In this document: positions 1 to 9,704 of the stretch, piece by piece
Layout: the number at the start of each line of letters is the position of its first letter
Position numbering within the stretch: the first letter of the stretch is position 1
Source of the DNA: Streptomyces sp. NBC_00654
Lineage (GTDB): Bacteria; Actinomycetota; Actinomycetes; Streptomycetales; Streptomycetaceae
DNA length: 64,000 bases
NCBI RefSeq assembly: GCF_026341775.1
Contig: NZ_JAPEOB010000001.1
Span: 3,224,001 to 3,288,000, forward strand
Direction of reading: 5' to 3'
The notes under the pieces: generated by a model
What the model was told of the DNA's origin: nothing
The model's input: only the letters and a program-made list of their open reading frames with translations
Databases searched by the model: none
Position numbers and translations under genes: made by a program

Positions 1-885
1 GACCACAACTCCCTGCGCAGCGCCTTCGTCACCGGCATCCCCGCCCGCAGCGGCGACGCGCTGTGGGTGTGGTGGGGCGGGCACGGGGTGCTGGACAGGG
101 ACGAGCGCCTGCGGCTCTACTGCGCCGACGCGACCGTCACCGACCGGCGCAACATCGATGTCGAGTCGGCCCGCGACACCCTCAGGAGCGACACGCTCAC
201 CGGCTTCGCGCGGCAGACGTGGATGGTCGACGCGTGTCAGACGTTCGACGAACGCCACAACTTCCCGCACTCACTGCCGGACGAACGGCTCCCGGCGGGG
301 CAGCGGGTCCAGGCCCATGAGCAGGTCCTGATGTTCGCGGCCACCAGGGGCCAGCGCGCGGCCAACGATCCCGAGCGCCGCACAGGGGTGTTCTCGGACA
401 TCGTGCTGCGGGAACTCCCCGCCGACCCGGTGCCCGACCCCGACGCCCTGTTCGAGGCGGTACGCGGCCGGCTGGACGTGCTCCGGGCGGCGGGCGGCAC
501 CGACCAGCTGCCGACCCTCCACCTGCACAGACCCGGCCGTACCGAGGCTTCTGTCTCCCCGCGGGGCCCGGCGGAGGCCCGTGCGACCGGGGCCCGGTCG
601 ACGGCCCGGCTCGTCGAAGCGCTGTTGGCCTACCCCCTGATGAACGACCGTGAGGAACGGCAGGCGCTCGTCCGTGAACTGCCCGCCGTCGTCGTCGGCC
701 GGATGCCGAGGCACTCGATGCCGCGGACCGATGTCATCGGCATCGTACGGACTCTCGGGGCGCATCCGGACAGACTGGGAGAACTCTTCGACGCGGTCAC
801 CCTGTTCGACGTCGATCCGGAACGTGCTGCCGAACTCCAAGAGGCCATACAGGAGTTGATCGCTTCCCAGCGGGCAGGAAAATGA
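1..885 (+). CDS. Caspase-like protease with C-terminal effector-associated domain (5' truncated)
   Basis: The reading frame is open from the first base, so the start lies upstream; 294 residues are visible. Visible codon 28 is the His of a GGHG motif after a hydrophobic strand (LWVWW), and codon 79 is the Cys of MVDAC. Their order and spacing fit the His/Cys dyad of caspase-fold (peptidase C14) enzymes. The last ~90 residues (LVEALLAYP...) match the helical effector-associated domain 2 pattern known from actinobacterial conflict systems. That domain couples an effector, such as a protease, TIR or nuclease, to a signalling partner through like-with-like pairing. The neighbours are a peptide-precursor-like gene and an HExxH protein. 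The likely role is a regulated protease that cleaves host or peptide targets once activated; the activator would be outside the window. Family is fairly sure, function is inferred. Confidence 0.75.
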   Translation, partial: DHNSLRSAFVTGIPARSGDALWVWWGGHGVLDRDERLRLYCADATVTDRRNIDVESARDTLRSDTLTGFARQTWMVDACQTFDERHNFPHSLPDERLPAGQRVQAHEQVLMFAATRGQRAANDPERRTGVFSDIVLRELPADPVPDPDALFEAVRGRLDVLRAAGGTDQLPTLHLHRPGRTEASVSPRGPAEARATGARSTARLVEALLAYPLMNDREERQALVRELPAVVVGRMPRHSMPRTDVIGIVRTLGAHPDRLGELFDAVTLFDVDPERAAELQEAIQELIASQRAGK

Positions 886-986
886 TCGACTGGCGTGATC
901 ACACGGGTTTCCGGAAGGGGTCCCGTTCGTCATGATGGAGTAAACGGTGGCATCGTGTGCCACCGCTCGCGAAGGGGGAGCGCGCC

Positions 987-1178
987 TTGTACCAGCCGGT
1001 ACCCGCCGACCGCACCACTGACCACGTCGAGAGCGACGTCATGGACCTGGCGGCCGTGAGCATCGCCGACCTGCGCCGCCTCCCGGCCCCCGACCCGGGC
1101 CCACGGCTGCTGGCGGAGATCCGGCGTGCCCGGGGCAACGCCATGGTCGGCGGCTCCGAACCCGGACGGGCCGAATAG
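987..1178 (+). CDS. Short peptide, candidate FxsA-like modified-peptide precursor
   Basis: A 63-codon gene. I chose the TTG at 987 because GGGGGAG (974-980) sits six bases before it. The alternative in-frame GTG at 957 has no ribosome site. The middle (DLAAVSIADLRRL, then a second helix LLAEIRRARG) resembles leader peptides of the FxsA family, in which a hydrophobic DLxxVxxxxLxxL helix precedes a short C-terminal core. However, the C-terminus (GSEPGRAE) lacks the FxSxx-COOH motif and has no aromatic residue, so this is not a classical cyclophane precursor. It lies between a caspase-EAD gene and an HExxH-motif gene, a family tied to peptide hydroxylation, which supports a substrate role. It could also be a small regulatory protein. 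No radical SAM maturase is in view; one could lie upstream. Confidence 0.5.
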   Translation: MYQPVPADRTTDHVESDVMDLAAVSIADLRRLPAPDPGPRLLAEIRRARGNAMVGGSEPGRAE

Positions 1179-1252
1179 CGGCGTCGCCGCAGGACCGCAC
1201 GGCCGAACGGAGGACACCGGCAGGGAGCCCGCCGCCAACGACAGGGAGCGAT

Positions 1253-3049
1253 GTGTACGCCCCGATCCGCATGCCCGGCCCGCTGTTCGACGAGATCGCC
1301 TCGGGCGGCGGCTCGCGCGAGGCCGTCGCGTTCCTGGTCGAGGGCGAGCGGACCCGCCGCCTCCTGCTGCTGCGCGAGCTCCTGGACCGGCTCGACGAAC
1401 ACCCCGGCATTCTCGGCCCGTTGGACGCGCCCACGATCTGGCCCGTGCTGGAGACCGCCGCCGCCCGCGCCCCGGACACCGTGGACGCGCTTCTGCTCAG
1501 CCCGCAGGTCGGCAGCTGGCTCGCCCACACCCTGCGCCGTCTGCACGGCACCACCTCGGGTCCGCCGCTGTGGGCGGACGCCGGACAGCTCGCCGCCGTC
1601 GCCGCGACGGCGGCCCTGCGTGCCGGGACGGACGCCGCACTGCTGCTGCCCGCGCGCTCCGCGACGCTCAGCCTCCCGGCACTGGGACTCATCGGACTGC
1701 CGCACCCCCCGGCGGACGCCTTCCACCCGGTGCACGCGGCGGTGTCCGGGGGAGCGATCACGGTCCGGTGCCGGGAGAGCGGCGGGGGATACGGCGATCC
1801 GGTCGTCGTGCGGCCCCTCACCGACCCGGAATCCGCCCACTGGCAGCCGGTGCACCGACTGCCCGTGGGCGAGGGGACGCGTCATGTCCAGCTGGACGAC
1901 ATCGATCCCTACCGGGACCTGGACGAACCGATCGCCCCCGCCCGACTGCTTCCCGGGGAGCTGGACGCGTGGCAGGCCCTGTTCCGGGACGCCCTGACGG
2001 TCCTGGGGCCCGGCGGCGCGGAAGCGGGCGCGCTGCGCGCCGAGGAGATCGGCCGGATCGTCCCCTGGCGCCCGCAGGGCGGCGGCCGGCGGTTCCCCGT
2101 ACCGGCCGCCGGACTCAGCGCCTCCACCGGCGACGCGTTCGGCTCCATGGTGGTGGCCAGGCCCGGCGACGGGCTGGCGCTCGCCGAGACCCTCGTGCAC
2201 GAGTTCCAGCACAGCAAGCTCGGCGCCCTGCTCCATCTCTTCCCGATGCTCGACGACGACCGCGAGGAGCGGCACTACGCGCCCTGGCGCTCCGACCCGC
2301 GCCATCTGCCGGGACTGCTCCACGGTGCGTACGCCTTCGTCGGCGTGGCCGGATTCTGGCGGGACCGGATCGGCGACAGGTCCGCCGACCCCGAGGGGCT
2401 GGCGCCCTTCCAGTTCGCCCTGCGCCGCGTCCAGACCCGTATGGTGCTGCGCACCCTCGCCACCCGGGCGCGGCTCACCGGCCCCGGGCGGCGCCTGGTC
2501 GCCCGGCTCTCGCACACCGTGGACGGCTGGCTGCGGGAGCCCGTGGACGCGGCGGCGGTGGCGCGGGCCAGGGCCGCCGCGACCAGCCACCGGGTCGAGT
2601 GGCGGCTGCGCAATCTGCGGTGCCCGGACGGCGAACGCGCCGCGCTGCTGGCCGCGTCGGGCTCCGGGTCCGCTCCCGTACCGCCCCGTCCGCCCCTGAT
2701 CGTCCCGGAGGCGGGGGGACATACGTACTGGACGGACGGCCGCGGCGGCCTCTATCTGCGTCCCCCTCCGGCGTCCGCCCCCCGGCGCACGGCCGACGAA
2801 CTGCTCGCCGCGGGCGACGCGCGGGCGGCCCGCGAGGGGTACGCGGACGGGGCGCGTACGCACCCGGCCGATCCGCACCTGATGGCGGGCTGGCTGCTCG
2901 CCCACGCGGAGATCCACGCCGGGCAACGGCGGCTGCTCGCCCGGCCCGAGCGGTTCGCCGCCGTGGCGCGGGAGCACGACCCCGGAGGCTGGGAGCGGGT
3001 CGCACGATGGCTGGCGCGGACGGGGCCGGAGGGCCGGGCCCCGGACTGA
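1253..3049 (+). CDS. HExxH-motif (aKG-type peptide beta-hydroxylase-like) protein
   Basis: 598 residues, GTG start at 1253 with AGGGAG just upstream. HEFQH at residues 316-320, in the context ETLVHEFQHSKLGALLHLFP, is the diagnostic motif of the mod_HExxH family. Those proteins occur beside or fused to radical SAM peptide maturases; some members are iron/2-oxoglutarate peptide beta-hydroxylases rather than proteases. The N-terminal ~310 residues follow the usual family pattern (LLLLRELLDRL..., repeated Ala/Leu helices). After the motif the chain continues for ~280 residues, ending in an Arg/Ala-rich, TPR-like region (ADELLAAGDARAAREGYADGAR). No signal peptide is present, so it is cytoplasmic. 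It lies 74 bp after the small peptide gene and probably acts on it. Substrate and reaction are inferred from the family. Confidence 0.75.
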   Translation: MYAPIRMPGPLFDEIASGGGSREAVAFLVEGERTRRLLLLRELLDRLDEHPGILGPLDAPTIWPVLETAAARAPDTVDALLLSPQVGSWLAHTLRRLHGTTSGPPLWADAGQLAAVAATAALRAGTDAALLLPARSATLSLPALGLIGLPHPPADAFHPVHAAVSGGAITVRCRESGGGYGDPVVVRPLTDPESAHWQPVHRLPVGEGTRHVQLDDIDPYRDLDEPIAPARLLPGELDAWQALFRDALTVLGPGGAEAGALRAEEIGRIVPWRPQGGGRRFPVPAAGLSASTGDAFGSMVVARPGDGLALAETLVHEFQHSKLGALLHLFPMLDDDREERHYAPWRSDPRHLPGLLHGAYAFVGVAGFWRDRIGDRSADPEGLAPFQFALRRVQTRMVLRTLATRARLTGPGRRLVARLSHTVDGWLREPVDAAAVARARAAATSHRVEWRLRNLRCPDGERAALLAASGSGSAPVPPRPPLIVPEAGGHTYWTDGRGGLYLRPPPASAPRRTADELLAAGDARAAREGYADGARTHPADPHLMAGWLLAHAEIHAGQRRLLARPERFAAVAREHDPGGWERVARWLARTGPEGRAPD

Positions 3050-3227
3050 GACCGGGTGGGTTGCCCGACGTGAGGCATGTCACCCGGAGCGAGGATCCCG
3101 GCATACATTCCCCCTCACCGGGGAGGGGTCCAGGCCGCTGGTGCGACCGCGACCCCGGTCCGCCGCGCACAGGACGCTCCCGGCCGACCCGCGGGGAGCT
3201 TTTCGGGCACGGAAGGCAGAACACGAC

Positions 3228-4730
3228 ATGTCGGCGCTCAGTACCATCCACATCGACGGCACCTGGCGGGCCGCCGGATCCGGCGCGACGCGCGAGATCC
3301 TCGACCCCGCCGATGCCACCGTCCTGGCGGTCGTCGCCGAGGGCGGTGTCCCCGACACCGACGACGCGGTCGCGGCCGCGCGCCGCGCCTTCGACGACGG
3401 CCCGTGGCCGCACCGGCCCGTCGCCGAACGCGCCGGGCTGCTCCGCCGTGTCGCGGACCTGCTCCGGCGCGACCGCGAGGAGATCGCGCTCACCGAGAGC
3501 CGCGACACCGGCAAGACCCTCGAAGAGGGCCGCGTCGACGTCGACGACGTGATCCGTGCCTTCCGCTACTTCGCCGACCTCGTCATGAACGAGAGCGGCG
3601 GCCGGGTCGTCGACGCGGGCGACCCCGACGTACACAGCGTCGTCGTGCACGAGCCGGTGGGCGTCTGCGCACTGATCACCCCCTGGAACTACCCGCTGCT
3701 CCAGGCCAGCTGGAAGATCGCCCCGGCGCTCGCCGCGGGGAACACCTTCGTGCTCAAGCCCAGCGAGGTCACCCCGCTCTCCACCGTCCAGCTGATCCGG
3801 CTGCTCTCCGAGGCCGGACTGCCCGACGGCGCGGCCAACCTCGTCACCGGCGCGGGCGACCCGGTCGGGGCCCGGCTCTCCGAGCACCCGGACGTGGACC
3901 TCGTCTCGTTCACCGGCGGCCTCACCAGTGGTACGAAGGTGGCGCGGGCCGCCGCCCCCACCGTGAAGAAGGTCGCCCTGGAGCTCGGCGGCAAGAATCC
4001 CAATGTGGTGTTCGCCGACGCCTGCGCCACCGAGGAGGGCTTCGACACCGCGGTCGACCAGGCGCTGAACGCCGCGTTCTTCCACAGCGGCCAGGTCTGC
4101 TCGGCCGGGGCCCGGCTCATCCTGGAGGAGTCCGTCAGCGAACGCTTCGTCACCGAACTGGCCCGCCGGGCCGACGCGATCCGGCTCGGGCGCGGCACCG
4201 AGCCGGGCGTCGAGTGCGGCCCGCTCGTCTCCGCGCAGCAGCTCGCCAAGGTCGAGGCGTATGTCGCCTCCGCCCGCGAGGAGGGCGCGGTCGTCCGCTC
4301 CGGCGGCGCCCGCCCCGCACCCTCCGCCGTGCGGCCGGCGGGCGGCTACTACTACCGCCCCACCGTGCTGGACGGCTGCCACCGGGGGATGAGGGTGGTA
4401 CGCGAGGAGACCTTCGGCCCGATCCTCACGGTGGAGACCTTCCGTACCGAGGAAGAGGCCGTCACGCTGGCCAACGACACGGACTACGGTCTCGCGGGCG
4501 CCGTCTGGACCACGGACGGGGGCCGCGCCCGGCGGGTGGCGGGGCGGCTGCGCCACGGCACCGTATGGATCAACGACTACCACCCGTACCTTCCGCAGGC
4601 CGAGTGGGGAGGCTTCGGCAAGTCCGGTACGGGGCGTGAACTGGGTCCCACCGGACTCGCGGAGTACCGCGAGTCCAAGCACATCTACCAGAACCTCAAC
4701 CCGCGCCCGCAGCGCTGGTTCGCCGGCTGA
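3228..4730 (+). CDS. betB: Betaine-aldehyde dehydrogenase family (NAD-dependent ALDH)
   Basis: 500 residues, the normal length for the aldehyde dehydrogenase superfamily. The ATG at 3228 follows GGAAGG (3211-3216). Catalytic residues are visible: Glu252 in LELGGKN and Cys291 in GQVCSAGARL. TPWNYPLLQ (151-159) and KPSE (177-180) form the NAD pocket and SFTGG (227-231) the Rossmann turn. The enzyme oxidises betaine aldehyde to glycine betaine. Assignment to betaine aldehyde rather than another aldehyde rests mainly on the next gene (choline dehydrogenase) and the betaine-type ABC importer after it. A 238-bp gap with direct repeats separates it from the next gene, so it may be transcribed together with it or have a partial terminator between them. 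Confidence 0.85.
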   Translation: MSALSTIHIDGTWRAAGSGATREILDPADATVLAVVAEGGVPDTDDAVAAARRAFDDGPWPHRPVAERAGLLRRVADLLRRDREEIALTESRDTGKTLEEGRVDVDDVIRAFRYFADLVMNESGGRVVDAGDPDVHSVVVHEPVGVCALITPWNYPLLQASWKIAPALAAGNTFVLKPSEVTPLSTVQLIRLLSEAGLPDGAANLVTGAGDPVGARLSEHPDVDLVSFTGGLTSGTKVARAAAPTVKKVALELGGKNPNVVFADACATEEGFDTAVDQALNAAFFHSGQVCSAGARLILEESVSERFVTELARRADAIRLGRGTEPGVECGPLVSAQQLAKVEAYVASAREEGAVVRSGGARPAPSAVRPAGGYYYRPTVLDGCHRGMRVVREETFGPILTVETFRTEEEAVTLANDTDYGLAGAVWTTDGGRARRVAGRLRHGTVWINDYHPYLPQAEWGGFGKSGTGRELGPTGLAEYRESKHIYQNLNPRPQRWFAG

Positions 4731-4732
4731 AC

Positions 4733-4809
4733 CGGTCCGGCCGATCGGGTCCCGCTGATCCGGTCCGGCTGCCCGGTCCTGCCGATCGGGCCTTCCGGCG
4801 GCCGGACAG
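4733..4809. repeat. GC-rich direct repeats between betB and betA
   Basis: GGTCCGGC occurs at 4735 and 4762 and CCGATCGGG at 4741 and 4782. The repeats are arranged so that several alternative short stems can form (CCGATCGGG is itself nearly palindromic). The element starts two bases after the betB stop codon. It may attenuate read-through into betA or stabilise the betB end. No T-tract follows. Confidence 0.35.
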
Positions 4810-4968
4810 GAACAGTGCCGCGCACACCCGTGCCCGCCCACCGGCCCGCGCGGTGCCCCCGCACGCACGTTCCCGACCCCACCCCGCCGCCGTCTCCGCG
4901 CCCCCACCCTCACATCACCGCCGTCGCATGAACTTCCCCTCTCGTACGCGCATTTCGCAGAAGGAGCA

Positions 4969-6552
4969 GTGAAGCCGATGCCCCCGTCCCCCCACAGCAC
5001 CGCACTCCCCGAACCCGTCGACTACGTGATCGTCGGAGGCGGCACCGCCGGATCGGTCATCGCCTCCCGGCTCACCGAGGACCCCGAGGTCACCGTCACG
5101 CTGATCGAGGGCGGCCCCACCGACATCGACCGCGACGATGTGCTGACCCTGCGGCGCTGGCTCGGGCTGCTCGGCGGCGACCTCGACTACGACTACCCCA
5201 CCACCGAACAGCCGCGCGGCAACTCCCACATCCGCCACAGCCGGGCCCGGGTGCTCGGCGGCTGCTCCTCCCACAACACGCTGATCAGCTTCAAGCCGCT
5301 GCCCGGCGACTGGGACGAGTGGGCCGAGGCGGGCGCCGAGGGCTGGGACGCGGCCGCCATGGACCCGTACTTCGCGCGGCTGCGCAACCACATCGTGCCC
5401 GTCGACGAGAAGGACCGGAACGCCATCGCCCGCGACTTCGTCGACGCGGCACGGAGGGCGGCCGGGGTGCCGCGGGTCGACAGCTTCAACAGCGAGCCGT
5501 TCCACGAGGGTGTGGGCTTCTTCGACCTCGCCTATCACCCCGAGAACAACAAGCGCTCCTCGGCCTCCGTGGCCTACCTCCATCCGCACATCGAGGCCGG
5601 TGACCGCCCGAACCTCTCGATCCTGCTGGAGACCTGGGCCTACCGCCTGGAGTTCGACGGCAACCGCGCCACGGGTGTGCACGTCCGCACGAAGGACGGT
5701 ACGCGGACACTGCTGCGCGCCCGGCGCGAAGTCCTGGTCTGCGCGGGCGCGGTGGACACCCCGCGGCTGCTGCTGCACTCCGGGATCGGGCCCGCGAAGG
5801 ACCTGGAGGAACTGGGCATTCCCGTCGTCCACGATCTGCCGGGGGTCGGCGAGAACCTGCTCGACCATCCCGAGTCGGTCATCGTCTGGGAGACCGACGG
5901 GCCCATCCCCGAGAACTCCGCGATGGACTCCGACGCCGGGCTCTTCGTCCGCCGCGACCCCGGGTCCCGGGGCCCGGACCTGATGTTCCACTTCTACCAG
6001 ATCCCGTTCACCGACAACCCGGAGCGGCTCGGCTACGAGAAGCCCGAGCACGGGGTGTCGATGACCCCGAACATCCCCAAGCCGCGCAGCCGCGGCCGTC
6101 TCTACCTCACCAGCGCCGATCCCGAGGTCAAACCGGCCCTGGACTTCCGCTACTTCACCGACGAGGAGGACCACGACGGCCGCACCCTCGTCGACGGCAT
6201 CCGGCTCGCCCGCGAGATAGCGAGGACCGAACCGCTCGCGCACTGGCTCAAGCGGGAGGTGTGCCCCGGCCCGGAGGTCACCTCGGACCAGGACCTCAGC
6301 GCCTATGCCCGCAGGGCCGCGCACACCGTCTACCACCCCGCGGGCACCTGCCGGATGGGTGCGCCCGAGGACCAGGGGGCCGTGGTCGACCCGCGGTTGC
6401 GCATCCGGGGGCTCGACGGCATCCGGATCGCCGACGCCTCCGTCTTTCCGACCCTGCCCGCCGTGAACCCGATGATCGGAGTCCTGATGGTCGGGGAGAA
6501 GTGCGCCGAACTGCTCGCGGCCGACGCCCGGACCGGGGGCGAGGGCCGATGA
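4969..6552 (+). CDS. betA: GMC-family choline dehydrogenase (FAD)
   Basis: 527 residues. The GTG at 4969 is chosen because GAAGGAG (4960-4966) lies immediately before it, although an in-frame ATG at 4978 is close. The FAD-binding GGGTAGS loop is at residues 23-29 with a following ALIEGG-type acidic strand (TLIEGG). The GMC signature region ([12 protein letters not shown]) and the C-terminal [10 protein letters not shown] and [17 protein letters not shown] segments carry the active-site His and the conserved Asn. The reaction is oxidation of choline to betaine aldehyde, feeding the preceding BetB. Its stop overlaps the next start (ATGA), so it is translationally coupled to the ABC ATPase gene. 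Length and motifs are complete. Substrate assignment comes from context, since GMC enzymes vary. Confidence 0.85.
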   Translation: MKPMPPSPHSTALPEPVDYVIVGGGTAGSVIASRLTEDPEVTVTLIEGGPTDIDRDDVLTLRRWLGLLGGDLDYDYPTTEQPRGNSHIRHSRARVLGGCSSHNTLISFKPLPGDWDEWAEAGAEGWDAAAMDPYFARLRNHIVPVDEKDRNAIARDFVDAARRAAGVPRVDSFNSEPFHEGVGFFDLAYHPENNKRSSASVAYLHPHIEAGDRPNLSILLETWAYRLEFDGNRATGVHVRTKDGTRTLLRARREVLVCAGAVDTPRLLLHSGIGPAKDLEELGIPVVHDLPGVGENLLDHPESVIVWETDGPIPENSAMDSDAGLFVRRDPGSRGPDLMFHFYQIPFTDNPERLGYEKPEHGVSMTPNIPKPRSRGRLYLTSADPEVKPALDFRYFTDEEDHDGRTLVDGIRLAREIARTEPLAHWLKREVCPGPEVTSDQDLSAYARRAAHTVYHPAGTCRMGAPEDQGAVVDPRLRIRGLDGIRIADASVFPTLPAVNPMIGVLMVGEKCAELLAADARTGGEGR

Positions 6553-7700
6553 CCGGAGCCGATACCCCCGTCTTCGCCGTCCGGGACCTGTGGAAGGTCT
6601 TCGGCCCCCGCGCCTCCCGCGTCCCCGGCAGCCGGTACGCCGCCCTGCCCGCCGCCGAACTGCGCGAGCGCACCGGATGCACCGTCGCCGTGCGCGAGGT
6701 GTCCTTCGACGTCCGCAAGGGCGAAGTGTTCGTCGTGATGGGCCTGTCGGGCTCCGGCAAGTCCACCCTCGTACGCTGTCTCACCCGGCTGATCGAGCCC
6801 ACCGGCGGCACCATCGCCATCGACGGCGAGGACGTCCTCGCGATGGACCGCGCCCGGCTGCGCGAACTGCGCCGCCACCGTGCCGCGATGGTCTTCCAGC
6901 ACTTCGGGCTGCTGCCGCACCGCAATGTCCTCGACAACGTCGCCTACGGCCTGGAGATCCAGGGCCTGGGCAGGGCCGAGCGCCGGGCCAGGGCAGCCGG
7001 ACTCGTCGCCAAGGTCGGCCTGTCCGGCCTGGAGGACCGCCGTCCCGCAGAGCTCTCCGGAGGGCAGCAGCAGCGCGTCGGGCTGGCACGGGCCCTCGCC
7101 GTCGACCCGTCCGTCCTCCTCTTCGACGAACCGTTCAGCGCGCTCGACCCGCTGATCCGCCGGGAGATGCAGGACGAAGTGGTCAGACTCCACCGCGAGG
7201 AGGGCCGCACGATGGTGTTCATCACCCATGACCTCGGCGAGGCGCTGCGTCTGGGAACCCGGATCGCCCTGATGCGCGACGGCGGCATCGTGCAGCTCGG
7301 CACCCCCGAGGAGATCGTCGGATCGCCCGTGGACGACTACGTGCGCGCGTTCGTCCGGGACGTGCCGCGCGAACAGGTCCTCACCGTCTCCACCGCCATG
7401 CGGCCCCCGGCCGCCGGGGAGGGCGGACGCGGTCCGGCTCTGCGCCCCGACGCCACCGTCTCCGAGGCCATCGAAGCGGTGGCCCGCACCGGCGAGCCCG
7501 CCGCCCGGGTCATGGCCGGCGGAAGGCTGGTCGGCGTCGTCGACCACGCGTGCCTGCTCGCCGTCGTCGCGGGGACCGGGGCGCACGCGGAATCCTCCGA
7601 CGGGATCCCCGCGCGCGACCGCCCCCGTGCCGCCCGTGAAGCGCCCTTCGACGGTACGGGCGGAGAAGCCCCGGACGGCGGCCACGAGGTGACCGCCTGA
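6549..7700 (+). CDS. proV: Glycine betaine/choline ABC transporter ATP-binding subunit
   Basis: 383 residues. The ATG at 6549 overlaps the betA stop by four bases. Walker A GLSGSGKS is at 65-72, followed by the Q-loop ([10 protein letters not shown]), signature LSGGQQQRV, Walker [14 protein letters not shown] and the switch His in FITHDL. The ~60-residue N-terminal extension before Walker A (LWKVFGPRA...[11 protein letters not shown]) is the OpuAA/ProV pattern. The C-terminus has one CBS-like unit (residues ~310-365, [14 protein letters not shown]...LVGVVDH); OpuA proteins usually have two, used to sense ionic strength, so this one appears reduced. It energises import of betaine or choline through the fused permease encoded next. 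The stop overlaps the next start by one base. Confidence 0.88.
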   Translation: MTGADTPVFAVRDLWKVFGPRASRVPGSRYAALPAAELRERTGCTVAVREVSFDVRKGEVFVVMGLSGSGKSTLVRCLTRLIEPTGGTIAIDGEDVLAMDRARLRELRRHRAAMVFQHFGLLPHRNVLDNVAYGLEIQGLGRAERRARAAGLVAKVGLSGLEDRRPAELSGGQQQRVGLARALAVDPSVLLFDEPFSALDPLIRREMQDEVVRLHREEGRTMVFITHDLGEALRLGTRIALMRDGGIVQLGTPEEIVGSPVDDYVRAFVRDVPREQVLTVSTAMRPPAAGEGGRGPALRPDATVSEAIEAVARTGEPAARVMAGGRLVGVVDHACLLAVVAGTGAHAESSDGIPARDRPRAAREAPFDGTGGEAPDGGHEVTA

Positions 7701-9703
7701 TGGCCACCGTCCAGCCCTCACCCGTACCCGAGCCCCCGTCCGTCACCGTCACCGGCCCGGCACCCGGGAGCCCGCGCCGGGGGCCGGTGTCCGCGCCGCG
7801 CCGCCGGCCCGCACTCGCCGGACTCCTGCTGCTCGCCGCCGTCGCGGTGCCGTTCGCCCATGCCCGCTGGGGCGGGGGAGCCTGGCCCGGTGCGCTGACC
7901 GTGGACCTGTCGGCGCCGCTCGGCGACGTGACCGACTGGATCGTGGGAAACCGCGACAGCCACCCGCTGTTCCTCTACTTCTTCGGCCACATCAGCAACG
8001 CGGTCGTGGTCTGCGTACGCGCGGTCTACCTCTTCCTGCTGGCCCTCGGCTGGGCGGGTGTCACCGCGCTGGCCGCCGTCGTCGCGTGGCGCGCGTCCGG
8101 CGTCCGGCTCGCCCTCACGGCAGCGGTGTCGTTCCTCGTGTGCGGGCTGCTGGGCATGTGGGTGCCGACCCTGCAGACGCTCGCCCTGATGACCGTCGCG
8201 GTTCTCGCCTCCGTGGTGCTCGGCCTGCTCCTCGGGCTCGCGGCCGGGCTCTCCGACCGCGCCTTCCGGGTGCTGCGCCCCGTGCTCGACACCATGCAGG
8301 TGCTGCCGGCCTTCGCCTATCTGCTGCCCGTGGTGCTCGTCTTCGGCATCGGCGTGCCCGGGGCCGTCCTCGCCACCGTGGTCTACGCGGCTCCGCCGAT
8401 GGCGCGGCTCACGGCCCTCGGCCTGCGCGGCGCCGACCGGGGGGTCATGGAGGCGGTGTCCTCGCTCGGCGCGACCGGCCGGCAGCGCCTGCTGACCGCC
8501 CGGCTGCCGCTGGCCCGCAAGGAACTCCTGCTGGGCCTCAACCAGACGATCATGATGGCGCTGTCCATGGCCGTCATCGCGTCCGTGATCGGTGCCGGGG
8601 GCCTCGGCGACCGCGTCTACCAGGCGCTGTCCTCGGTCGATGTCGGCGCCGCGCTCGCCGCGGGCATCCCGATCGTGCTCCTCGCCGTCGTCCTGGACCG
8701 TACGACGGAGGCGGCCGGACGGCGGACCGGCACCGCGTCCGCCGGCCCCGCCGCCCTGCGGGGCGCGCGCGGCTGGGCACTGGCCGCCGGGATCACGGCG
8801 GCCGCCGCCGCGGCGGGACGGCTCATGGACGGCCGGGTCTGGCCCGGGAGCCTGACCGTGGCCATCGCCCAGCCGGTCAACACCGCCAAGGAGTGGATGG
8901 TCGACCACCTCTACACCGGCGTGCCCGTCGTCGGCGGTACCGCCGACTGGGCCGCCCGCTTCACGGACTGGATCCTCAACCCGCTGCGCGGCGGACTGCA
9001 GGGTCTGCCCTGGTGGTCGGTGCTGCTGATCGTCGCGGCCCTCGCCCGGACCCTCGGTACCTGGCGGACCGCGGCCACCGCCGTCCTGGCCATGGCGGCC
9101 ATCGGCGTCCTCGGCGTCTGGGAACCGTCCATGGACACACTCAGCCAGGTCATCGCCGCCGTCGCCGTCACCCTCGTCCTGGGCTTCACCGTCGCTGTCG
9201 CGGCGGCCCGCGGCGAACGTCTGGAAAGGCTGCTGCGGCCGGTGCTGGACATCTTCCAGACCATGCCGCAGTTCGTCTATCTGATCCCCGTCGTCGCCCT
9301 GTTCGGCGTCGGCCGCGCCCCCGCCGTCGCGGCGGCCGTCGTCTACGCGCTGCCCGCCGTCATCCGCATCACCACCCAGGGGCTGCGAAGCGTCGACCCG
9401 GCCGCCATGGAGTGCGCCCGCTCGCTGGGCGCCACGCGCGGCCAGCAGCTGCGTCAGGTCCAACTGCCCCTGGCCCGGCCCGCCCTGCTGCTCGCCGTCA
9501 ACCAGGGAGTCGTCCTCGTCCTCGCGGTGGTCATCATCGGCGGACTCGTCGGATCCGGTGCGCTCGGCTACCAGGTGGTGCTCGGCCTCGGCCAGGGCGA
9601 CCTGGCCACCGGACTCGTCGCCGGGGCCGCGATCGTCTGCCTCGGCCTGATGCTGGACCGGGTCACCCAGCCCACCGACCGCCGCCGGCACCAGGAGAGC
9701 TGA
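7700..9703 (+). CDS. proW: Glycine betaine ABC permease, two ProW domains fused
   Basis: 667 residues, roughly twice the usual ~280-300 residues of ProW/OpuAB. The chain holds two homologous permease domains, about residues 30-335 and 350-660. Each begins with a WPG.LTV...P.....W strand-like segment, has five or more membrane segments, and ends with an EAA-type coupling loop (SLGATGRQRLLTARLPLA and SLGATRGQQLRQVQLPLA). Both loops are followed by the same helix pattern. A single polypeptide can thus supply both membrane halves of the importer. Such fused forms occur in some actinobacteria and rhizobia but are less common than homodimeric ProW. ATG at 7700 shares its A with the upstream stop. 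The lipoprotein gene follows after one base. Confidence 0.88.
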   Translation: MATVQPSPVPEPPSVTVTGPAPGSPRRGPVSAPRRRPALAGLLLLAAVAVPFAHARWGGGAWPGALTVDLSAPLGDVTDWIVGNRDSHPLFLYFFGHISNAVVVCVRAVYLFLLALGWAGVTALAAVVAWRASGVRLALTAAVSFLVCGLLGMWVPTLQTLALMTVAVLASVVLGLLLGLAAGLSDRAFRVLRPVLDTMQVLPAFAYLLPVVLVFGIGVPGAVLATVVYAAPPMARLTALGLRGADRGVMEAVSSLGATGRQRLLTARLPLARKELLLGLNQTIMMALSMAVIASVIGAGGLGDRVYQALSSVDVGAALAAGIPIVLLAVVLDRTTEAAGRRTGTASAGPAALRGARGWALAAGITAAAAAAGRLMDGRVWPGSLTVAIAQPVNTAKEWMVDHLYTGVPVVGGTADWAARFTDWILNPLRGGLQGLPWWSVLLIVAALARTLGTWRTAATAVLAMAAIGVLGVWEPSMDTLSQVIAAVAVTLVLGFTVAVAAARGERLERLLRPVLDIFQTMPQFVYLIPVVALFGVGRAPAVAAAVVYALPAVIRITTQGLRSVDPAAMECARSLGATRGQQLRQVQLPLARPALLLAVNQGVVLVLAVVIIGGLVGSGALGYQVVLGLGQGDLATGLVAGAAIVCLGLMLDRVTQPTDRRRHQES

Positions 9704-9704
9704 C

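Noticed and set aside
957..1178. Classical FxSxx-COOH cyclophane precursor
   Set aside because: The leader is similar, but the C-terminus is GSEPGRAE with no FxSxx and no aromatic; kept only as FxsA-like candidate.
899..2977. Long open frame on the minus strand opposite the HExxH gene
   Set aside because: Antisense shadow of a high-GC gene; Arg/Gly/Pro-rich composition with no domain, and the plus-strand gene has clear family motifs.
4731..4968. Riboswitch or small RNA between betB and betA
   Set aside because: Only GC-rich direct repeats; no conserved riboswitch pattern recognisable.
2475..5000. 841-codon minus-strand frame opposite aldehyde dehydrogenase
   Set aside because: Spans parts of three plus-strand features with no domain and low-complexity composition; the plus strand has a full ALDH with catalytic residues.
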